The notes below the pieces were generated by a model, which did no database searches, was not told where the DNA came from, and saw only the letters and a program-made list of their open reading frames with translations. The position numbers and the translations under genes were made by a program. Shown piece after piece: positions 24,979-30,267 of a DNA stretch of 30,267 bases (positions are counted from its first letter, which is position 1; every line of letters begins with the position of its first letter). This DNA comes from Methylomicrobium sp. GTDB taxonomy: Bacteria; Pseudomonadota; Gammaproteobacteria; Methylococcales; Methylomonadaceae. The DNA is taken from positions 1-30,267 of the forward strand of contig SLIO01000318.1 in the NCBI GenBank assembly GCA_007135635.1. Reading direction: 5' to 3'.

Positions 24979-26151
24979 ATGGCTGTACAATGGGATCAGC
25001 TGATTCAAAATGCCGTGGCATTTCGCCATACCCTACATCGAAAACCTGAACTAAGCTGGCAAGAACGGGAAACCGCGAAGCGAATTCGCAATGAACTTTC
25101 CCGTTTAGACATCGCTTGGCGAGCCTGCGCCGACACCGGCACCGTGGCCCGATTGGCGAGCAATAAAAGCGGTCGTCACATCGCCTTGCGCGCCGACATC
25201 GACGCACTTCCTATCCATGAAAGCAGTGGTATGGCTTGGTCCTCGCAAACGGCAGGATGCATGCACGCCTGCGGACATGACGGCCACACGGCCACGCTGA
25301 TCGCGGCCGCACACTGGCTCAAAACTCACGAAGACAGCTTGCCGGGTCCGGTAAGTCTGTTATTTCAACCGGCCGAAGAAGGCGGTCATGGCGCCAAACG
25401 CATGATCGAAGACGGCGCGCTCGAAGGCGTCGACGTCATATACGGATGGCACAATTGGCCGGCGATACCGTTCGGTCAGGCAGTCTGTCCCGACGGGACG
25501 GTCATGGCCGGTAACGGCACCTTCGAAATCGTTGTTCAAGGCCAAGGCGGACATGCCAGTCAACCGGAGGCCTGCCGAGACCCTGTAGTTGCGGCGGCAG
25601 CTATCGTCATTGCCCTGCAACAGACGCTATCGCGCCGGCTGCCGCCTCAGGAAGCCGCCGTGCTGAGTGTCACCTCGATCGAAGCCTCCAGCTCGCCTAC
25701 CGTGATTCCCGACAAGGCCTTGATCGGCGGCAGCTTCCGCATCGCCCACGAATTCACACGCGACCGATTGGCGCAATGCATTCAGGACATTTCAACGGCC
25801 ACCGCCGCCGCTTATGGGGTCGATTGCCACGTTACGGTCTTTCCAAGATATGGAGCGTCGATCAACCACCTCGAACCTGCCGCTTTTTATCGTCAAACAT
25901 TACTGCATGAATTGGGCAGCGACGGACTCAGCCAAAATACGCCGCTTCCAATCATGGCCTCTGAGGATTTCCATTATTACCTGAACGCGATCCCAGGTGC
26001 CTTTGCGTTGATCGGTTCCGATGACGGCATGCAGGTGCACCAACGACCCTGCCATAGTCCGGAATACGATTTCAATGACGCCTTGATCGATCGAGTCACA
26101 AGAATTTATGCACGTCTGGCCGGTGTGCCCGTGCCGAACGACGAGAACTGA
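24979..26151 (+). CDS. doeB2: N-acetyldiaminobutyrate deacetylase DoeB2 (M20D amidohydrolase)
   Basis: M20D-family metallo-amidohydrolase of 390 aa. From its neighbours it is assigned as the deacetylase that turns N-acetyl-L-2,4-diaminobutyrate, made from ectoine by DoeA, into 2,4-diaminobutyrate and acetate. Metal-site motifs are present: ALRADIDALP (69-78), ACGHDGHTA (97-105, Cys98, His100), PAEEGGHGA (131-139, Glu133-Glu134), GWHNWP (His158) and ASEDF (Glu329). The dimerisation/lid domain lies between about 180 and 290. The family also includes hippurate and IAA-amino-acid hydrolases, so sequence alone would not fix the substrate; the doeD-doeA-doeC context does. It is first in the cluster, with AGGAG before the ATG, and 132 bp separate it from doeD. 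Confidence 0.85.
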   Translation: MAVQWDQLIQNAVAFRHTLHRKPELSWQERETAKRIRNELSRLDIAWRACADTGTVARLASNKSGRHIALRADIDALPIHESSGMAWSSQTAGCMHACGHDGHTATLIAAAHWLKTHEDSLPGPVSLLFQPAEEGGHGAKRMIEDGALEGVDVIYGWHNWPAIPFGQAVCPDGTVMAGNGTFEIVVQGQGGHASQPEACRDPVVAAAAIVIALQQTLSRRLPPQEAAVLSVTSIEASSSPTVIPDKALIGGSFRIAHEFTRDRLAQCIQDISTATAAAYGVDCHVTVFPRYGASINHLEPAAFYRQTLLHELGSDGLSQNTPLPIMASEDFHYYLNAIPGAFALIGSDDGMQVHQRPCHSPEYDFNDALIDRVTRIYARLAGVPVPNDEN

Positions 26152-26220
26152 CGTCACAGCTCACTCATAGCCAGTATCCTCCAAAGCGGCGCGTAAACAA
26201 GAAAAGCGTTATTTGGCAAC

Positions 26221-26270
26221 AAGGTTGCTGAATAAGCATTACCCGGGCGGCTTGCCGCCCCGACAACCTT
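26221..26270 (+). promoter_or_regulatory. Nested hairpin immediately before the doeD ribosome binding site
   Basis: An outer perfect pair AAGGTTG/CAACCTT (26221-26227, 26264-26270) encloses a strong GC hairpin GGGCGG-CTTG-CCGCCC (26245-26260). The structure ends one base before AAGGAGAG, the doeD ribosome binding site. No T-run follows, so it is not a plain terminator. It may stabilise the downstream mRNA or adjust doeD translation (inference). Confidence 0.55.
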
Positions 26271-26283
26271 AAGGAGAGTATTC

Positions 26284-27561
26284 ATGAAAGTCTTTGAACA
26301 ATGGGAATCCGAAATTCGCGGTTACTGCCGCGTATATCCGACCGTTTTCAAATCGGCCTCCAATGCCCGCCAAGTGGATGAGTCGGGAAGATCCTATATC
26401 GACTTCTTTGCCGGTGCCGGTGTGCTCAATTTCGGCCATAACAACCCATTGATGAAAAAAGCGTTAATCGAATTCATCGAGGCGGACGGCATAGCGCACA
26501 GTCTGGATACCTATACCTCGGTAAAACGCGATTTTATCGAAGCCTTTGCCAATAGCGTGCTAAAACCGCGAAACATGAATTATAAAATGCAATTCATGGG
26601 ACCGACCGGCACTAACGCGGTCGAAACCGCGCTGAAATTGGCGCGCAAGGTCACCGGGCGCCGTACGATTATTGCGTTCAATCACGGTTTTCACGGCATG
26701 ACGCTGGGCTCGCTGGCCTGCACGGCAAACCAATATTTCCGCAATGCCGCCGGCGTACCCTTGGAATATGTCCGTCATGAACCCTTCGGCTGCGAAAAGC
26801 CCTGCATCGGTTGCCAATTAGGCTGCGGCTTGGAGTCCCTCGAACAATTACGCGCGCAATTTTCCGATTCGTCGAGCGGCCTGGAACCGCCGGCGGCGTT
26901 TTTAGTCGAACCGATTCAAGCCGAAGGCGGCGTCAATGTAGCCAGTCGTGAGTGGTTGCATGCCGTACAAAAACTGGCGCACGATCTAGGCGCGTTATTG
27001 ATTTTTGACGACATCCAAGCCGGTTGCGGACGCACCGGCCAGTATTTCAGCTTTGACGGAATGGGCTTAGAACCGGATATTATTAATCTAGCCAAGGGAA
27101 TCGGCGGCTACGGCACGCCGCTGGCGATGAATTTGGTCAAACCTGAACACGACAAACATTGGCAACCCGGCGAACATACCGGCACGTTTCGGGGACAAGG
27201 CTTCTCCTTCGTCGCCGGCAAAGTGGCGCTATCTTATTTCGACGATGACGCGTTGATGAACGATGTCAAGCTGAAAGGCGCTAAGATGCAGCAGCATCTC
27301 GAAGACTTGACGGAGCGCTTCGGGCAAGGGCGGTTTCAAGTGCGCGGCAAAGGTATGCTGCAAGGGCTGGACATCGCCGATGGCGCCTTGGCGAAAAACA
27401 TCGTTAATCTTTGCTTCGAACGCGGGCTGCTTCTCAGCGCCTGCGGAACGGGCGGCAAAGTCATCAAAATGATTCCGCCGCTTACGATTCCGGAAGCCGA
27501 TCTGCTCGAAGGTTTAACGATTTTCTCGGGCGTCTTAGCGGATGCTTTGGAGGCCTTATGA
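26284..27561 (+). CDS. doeD: Diaminobutyrate transaminase DoeD (EctB-like)
   Basis: Class III PLP aminotransferase of 425 aa, close in sequence style to EctB (2,4-diaminobutyrate-2-oxoglutarate transaminase). The cluster context marks it as DoeD, which converts 2,4-diaminobutyrate to aspartate semialdehyde in ectoine breakdown. Motifs: DFFAGAGVLNFGHNNP (40-55), PTGTNAVETALKLARKVTG (107-125), VEPIQAEGG, the PLP aspartate in FDDIQAGCGRTG (Asp242/243) and Lys271 in NLAKGIGGYGTPLA. Unusual: residues 170-181 contain C-X3-C-X2-C-X3-C (CEKPCIGCQLGC) where EctB proteins normally have a non-cysteine loop. A strong AAGGAG precedes the ATG. The stop overlaps the doeA start (ATGA). Confidence 0.88.
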   Translation: MKVFEQWESEIRGYCRVYPTVFKSASNARQVDESGRSYIDFFAGAGVLNFGHNNPLMKKALIEFIEADGIAHSLDTYTSVKRDFIEAFANSVLKPRNMNYKMQFMGPTGTNAVETALKLARKVTGRRTIIAFNHGFHGMTLGSLACTANQYFRNAAGVPLEYVRHEPFGCEKPCIGCQLGCGLESLEQLRAQFSDSSSGLEPPAAFLVEPIQAEGGVNVASREWLHAVQKLAHDLGALLIFDDIQAGCGRTGQYFSFDGMGLEPDIINLAKGIGGYGTPLAMNLVKPEHDKHWQPGEHTGTFRGQGFSFVAGKVALSYFDDDALMNDVKLKGAKMQQHLEDLTERFGQGRFQVRGKGMLQGLDIADGALAKNIVNLCFERGLLLSACGTGGKVIKMIPPLTIPEADLLEGLTIFSGVLADALEAL

Positions 27562-28733
27562 TTGAACGCGACGATATGACTTTTCCGTTCGCCGAATACC
27601 AACGCCGAATCGACGAACTGCGTGGGCGGATGCAAAAACGGCTGCTCGACGCTATCGTAATCAGCGATCCGGAAAACCTGATGTATCTAACCGACTATCA
27701 AACGACCGGCTATTCGTTTTTTCAGGCCCTGGTCATCCCGCTCGACAACGAACCGTTCATGATCACTCGAAAACTCGAAGAATCCAATGTTTATGCGCGG
27801 ACTTGGGTGGAAATCACGCGACCTTATCCCGATACCGGCGACGCCATTCAAATGCTCGTGGAATCGCTTCGAGAATTCGGTTTGAATGGCAAACATATCG
27901 GTTACGAACGCAACAGCTACTTCTTTCCGGCCTATCATCAGGACTCGATTCACACGACCTTCACCGACGGGCGCTTATTGGATTGCTTCGGCATCGTCGA
28001 ACAAGGGCGCATCACCAAATCTCCGGTGGAAATCGAAATCATGCGCAAGGCCGCGCATGCGACCGAAGCCGGCATGATGGCCGGATTCGAGGCTTGCGTA
28101 GCCGGTGCGACCGAAAACGAGATCGGAGCCGCAATCAGCGCCGGCATGTTCCGAGCGGGCGGCGAAACGCCCGCAGTAATGCCTTATGTCACTAGTGGTC
28201 CACGCACGATGATCGGCCATGCTACTTGGGAAGGACGCGTCGTGCAGCCTGGCGAACATGTCTTTCTCGAAGTCGGCGGCTGCTACCGGCGCTACCATAC
28301 CGCGATGATGCGCACGGTCGTTCTGGGCGATATGACGGATACATTCTATAAAGCTCAGGAAAAAATGAAATTGGCGCTGCAACGGCTGAAAGAAATCATG
28401 CGCCCCGGCCTAACGGTTTCGGACGCCGATAATCTGGTGCGCGCGATCATCACCGATAACGACATAGGCGCCAGACTGATCACGCGTTCAGGCTATTCGA
28501 TCGGCATCGCTTTTCCGCCGAGCTGGGACGAAGGTTATATCATCAGCCTAAAGCAAGGTATTTCGACGGTGCTGGAAGAAGGCATGACATTTCACATCAT
28601 CCCGTGGATGTGGGGCGTCGAAGGCAATAAAACCATGGGCATATCGGACACGCTTTACGTGACCGAAAATGGCTGCGAATCCTTTTTCACGCTGGATCAG
28701 GATTTTGTCGTAAAGCCCGAATACGCGGCTTAG
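27558..28733 (+). CDS. doeA: Ectoine hydrolase DoeA (EutD)
   Basis: Protein of 391 aa with the M24 'pita-bread' fold of Xaa-Pro aminopeptidases/creatinases: N-terminal creatinase-like domain (about 1-150, with NLMYLTDYQTTGYSFFQ) and catalytic domain from about 158. It is the ectoine hydrolase that opens the ectoine ring to N-acetyl-diaminobutyrate. The usual M24 metal ligands are mostly lost: the first Asp position reads LEVGG (Glu238), the second reads YHTAMMRT (Ala249), and the late glutamates are replaced (FHIIPWMW, GISDT). This fits the metal-free mechanism reported for ectoine hydrolases rather than peptidase activity. The start at 27558 is supported by TGGAGG and the 4-bp ATGA overlap with doeD. 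A frame extending upstream is only the shadow of doeD. Confidence 0.9.
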   Translation: MIERDDMTFPFAEYQRRIDELRGRMQKRLLDAIVISDPENLMYLTDYQTTGYSFFQALVIPLDNEPFMITRKLEESNVYARTWVEITRPYPDTGDAIQMLVESLREFGLNGKHIGYERNSYFFPAYHQDSIHTTFTDGRLLDCFGIVEQGRITKSPVEIEIMRKAAHATEAGMMAGFEACVAGATENEIGAAISAGMFRAGGETPAVMPYVTSGPRTMIGHATWEGRVVQPGEHVFLEVGGCYRRYHTAMMRTVVLGDMTDTFYKAQEKMKLALQRLKEIMRPGLTVSDADNLVRAIITDNDIGARLITRSGYSIGIAFPPSWDEGYIISLKQGISTVLEEGMTFHIIPWMWGVEGNKTMGISDTLYVTENGCESFFTLDQDFVVKPEYAA

Positions 28734-28886
28734 GCAAGGCAGATTATTCATGACTCCCACGCGCCAGAGCTTGTCTTTAATACACCAGTATAAATATACC
28801 TAATGTGCAAAAAGTAGCGACCGAGCACTAACTGGTTGTGTTGTCCGGAAAGGCTATTGAAGTTTGAGCGTTAACGGCTTCGATAG

Positions 28887-28953
28887 TCGCGACGAAGGCG
28901 TCGCTCCCACAGAGAGCGACGGACGCTCTGTGGGAGCGATCCCCTGATCGCGA
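28887..28953. repeat. REP/BIME-like palindrome pair
   Basis: Two inverted REP-like units: hairpin GCGACG-AAGG-CGTCGC (28889-28904) and hairpin GCGAT-CCCCTG-ATCGC (28936-28951). They are joined by a perfect 14-bp inverted repeat, TCGCTCCCACAGAG / CTCTGTGGGAGCGA (28901-28914, 28926-28939). TCGCGA stands at both outer ends. The GTGGGAGCGA core resembles REP elements known from Pseudomonas and other gammaproteobacteria. It lies 154 bp after doeA and may protect or end the doeBDA transcript. Confidence 0.75.
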
Positions 28954-29091
28954 TCTCGAGGCCGAAAGTGTTAAGTAACAATAAATGGTATCAAGGTCTC
29001 ATTGGTTAAGATGGCAAAAGGGTAATTTTTGACTTATGTATAACGGTGAGCGCTCCAGAGACGGAAAAGTATTCAAGATTATGAAATAACC

Positions 29092-29158
29092 ATGAAGAGC
29101 ATGAAGATTAGATTGTTGACTTTATCGACTTTTTCTTCATTTCCATCATGCTCTTCAT
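29092..29158. repeat. Perfect 13-bp inverted repeat with internal alternative stem
   Basis: ATGAAGAGCATGA (29092-29104) and TCATGCTCTTCAT (29146-29158) are exact complements around a 41-nt loop. Inside the loop TCTTCAT (29134-29140) can also pair with ATGAAGA (29101-29107), so two folds compete. The left arm is itself a near-duplicate (ATGAAGAGC, ATGAAGATT). Confidence 0.65.
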
Positions 29159-29189
29159 AGTGAATAAATTTTTTATGCTCTATTCACTA
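29158..29189. repeat. Perfect 9-bp inverted repeat abutting the previous one
   Basis: TAGTGAATA (29158-29166) and TATTCACTA (29181-29189) flank a 14-nt loop containing a T6 run. It starts on the last base of the preceding inverted repeat, so the two stems stack head to tail. Confidence 0.55.
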
Positions 29190-29280
29190 ACTTAAAGCCT
29201 CAACAACGTGGGAACGATGACTAATGCTGTTCCTAATTTATACCTTTATTTATACCTTTCGCACTTCAAATTTCGAAAGT

Positions 29281-29320
29281 GCCTTAGGATGCGCCGGGGT
29301 GCTCGGCACCGAATTTTGAT
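29281..29320. repeat. Compact copy of a dispersed GC-rich repeat, and possible doeC promoter
   Basis: GCCTTAGGATGCGCCGGGGT then GCTCGGCACCGAATTTTGAT; it includes the hairpin GGTGC-TCG-GCACC (29298-29310). Both halves recur at 7080-7100 and 7161-7183, where about 60 bases separate them. Just downstream, TATAAT (29331-29336) could be a -10 for doeC, but no -35 is recognisable. A 12-bp tandem duplication (ATTTATACCTTT twice, 29236-29259) lies just upstream. Confidence 0.5.
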
Positions 29321-29359
29321 ACACGATGAGTATAATTTATTCAACGGAGAACGAAACTA

Positions 29360-30267
29360 ATGAGCATACAAGTTATTAATCCATCCAACGGCGAATCATT
29401 GGGCATAAGCCCGGAACTCGACGCCGACGCTCGCGATGCGGCGCTCGACCGCGCGCAAACAGCCTATGCCGATTGGAAAAAACAATCCTTTGCGCAACGC
29501 GCGCAAGTGTTACGTAACATCGCTCAGCGTTTACGCGACGATGTAGAATCCTTGGCGCCACTGATGACTCTGGAAATGGGCAAACCGATCAAGGAGGCTC
29601 GTGCCGAAGTAATGAAGGCAGCGCTCTGCGCCGACCATTACGCCGAACATGGCGAGGCATACCTTGCCTCGGATACATTGGCATCGGACGCCAGTCTTAG
29701 CTATGTGCAATATCTGCCTTTGGGCGTTGTACTGGGAATTTTGCCGTGGAACGCACCCATTTGGCTGGCTTTTCGCTTTTGCGCCCCAGCGTTGATGGCC
29801 GGCAACACCTGTCTGATGAAGCACGACCCGCATGTTCCGGCCTGCGCTGAAGCAATAGCACGGATTTTTGAGCAAGCCGGCGCACCAACGGGACTATTGC
29901 AAAATCTGCCCTTGTCGAACGCCGATGTCGAAGCGGTTATTCGCGACCCGCGCGTGCAAGCCGTCTCGTTGACCGGTTCGGATAGAGCCGGCAGTTTTGT
30001 AGCCGCTATCGCCGGTGCTGAAATCAAACCAGTCGTCCTGGAATTAGGCGGTTCCGACCCCTGCATCGTACTGTCCGATGCCGATCTGGACAAAGCCGCC
30101 GATGTGATTACGCTGTCGCGCATCATCAATGCCGGCCAATCTTGTATCGCCGCCAAACGCATCATTGTCGAAGCCGGCATTCATGACGCACTCGTGACAC
30201 GGCTTGAAGCACGTCTAAGTAAGCTGAAACTGGGCGACCCGAATGAGGAAAGCACAGACATCGGCCC
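29360..30267 (+). CDS. doeC: Aldehyde dehydrogenase DoeC, cut by the window end
   Basis: The first 302 residues of an NAD(P)-dependent aldehyde dehydrogenase of the short succinate-semialdehyde dehydrogenase type (about 455 aa expected). From context it is DoeC, which oxidises aspartate semialdehyde to aspartate as the last step of ectoine breakdown. Visible: oxyanion Asn in LPWNAPIW (about 128-135), cofactor-binding LMKHDP and SLTGSDRAG, catalytic Glu228 in LELGGSDP and catalytic Cys262 in NAGQSCIAAKR. GGAGA lies about 9 nt before the ATG at 29360. It is on the same strand as doeBDA but 626 bp further on, behind several inverted repeats, so it probably has its own promoter. The stop codon is beyond the window. 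Confidence 0.88.
   Translation, partial: MSIQVINPSNGESLGISPELDADARDAALDRAQTAYADWKKQSFAQRAQVLRNIAQRLRDDVESLAPLMTLEMGKPIKEARAEVMKAALCADHYAEHGEAYLASDTLASDASLSYVQYLPLGVVLGILPWNAPIWLAFRFCAPALMAGNTCLMKHDPHVPACAEAIARIFEQAGAPTGLLQNLPLSNADVEAVIRDPRVQAVSLTGSDRAGSFVAAIAGAEIKPVVLELGGSDPCIVLSDADLDKAADVITLSRIINAGQSCIAAKRIIVEAGIHDALVTRLEARLSKLKLGDPNEESTDIG

Noticed and set aside
27411..27557. Upstream extension of the ectoine hydrolase reading frame
   Set aside because: It lies entirely within doeD in another frame; the ATGA overlap with a TGGAGG ribosome binding site marks the true start.
26284..27561. Assignment as biosynthetic EctB
   Set aside because: No ectA, ectC or ectR is adjacent; the gene is coupled to ectoine hydrolase and lies with deacetylase and aldehyde dehydrogenase genes, so the degradative DoeD role is preferred. 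Sequence similarity alone could not separate them.
29236..29259. Tandem ATTTATACCTTT duplication as a CRISPR-like or iteron array
   Set aside because: Only two units with no spacer; too little for an array or origin.

Overview
The window looks like the chromosome of a gammaproteobacterial, RuMP-pathway methanotroph, most like the halotolerant Methylotuvimicrobium/Methylomicrobium group. This placement is an inference. It rests on hexulose-6-phosphate synthase and 6-phospho-3-hexuloisomerase next to transketolase (formaldehyde assimilation), an ectoine-degradation cluster (a haloadaptation solute), and gammaproteobacterial gene orders such as rhlB/trxA-rho, nudE/yrfG and mutY-yggX. I see no rRNA, tRNA, CRISPR array, prophage or transposase gene.

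Layout. (1) 1-3.4 kb, minus strand: hps-phi-tkt, the core of formaldehyde fixation. (2) 3.7-7.8 kb: a HAD-IIA phosphatase, then the dihydroxyacetone kinase subunits DhaK and DhaL encoded convergently 3 bp apart rather than in one operon, an unrecognised membrane protein, and NudE. (3) 7.9-12.5 kb: YrfG-like nucleotidase, RhlB helicase, thioredoxin, Rho and a flavodoxin-fold quinone reductase. (4) 12.9-16.9 kb, minus strand: asmA-rubredoxin-mutY-yggX (DNA repair, Fe/oxidative stress, envelope). (5) 17.1-18.9 kb: a small membrane protein, a 2-Cys peroxiredoxin and an AP2/ERF-like putative DNA-binding protein. (6) 19.0-23.9 kb, minus strand: a complete six-gene TonB2-type energy-transduction operon (DUF3450, TtpC-like, ExbB, ExbD, TonB, TPR) with overlapping or nearly touching genes. 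Divergent from it is a small unrecognised gene whose candidate promoter lies under a Fur-box-like palindrome. (7) 25.0-30.3 kb, plus strand: the ectoine catabolic genes doeB2-doeD-doeA and, after a 626-bp repeat-rich gap, doeC, which is cut by the window end. Ectoine is opened by DoeA, deacetylated by DoeB, transaminated by DoeD and oxidised by DoeC to aspartate.

The non-coding DNA holds much of the unusual content. There are two copies (163 and 256 bp) of a MITE-like element with about 25-30 bp terminal inverted repeats, a REP/BIME-like palindrome pair, several perfect long inverted repeats before doeC, and a dispersed GC-rich repeat seen twice. In coding DNA the most notable point is a four-cysteine cluster inside the DoeD aminotransferase.
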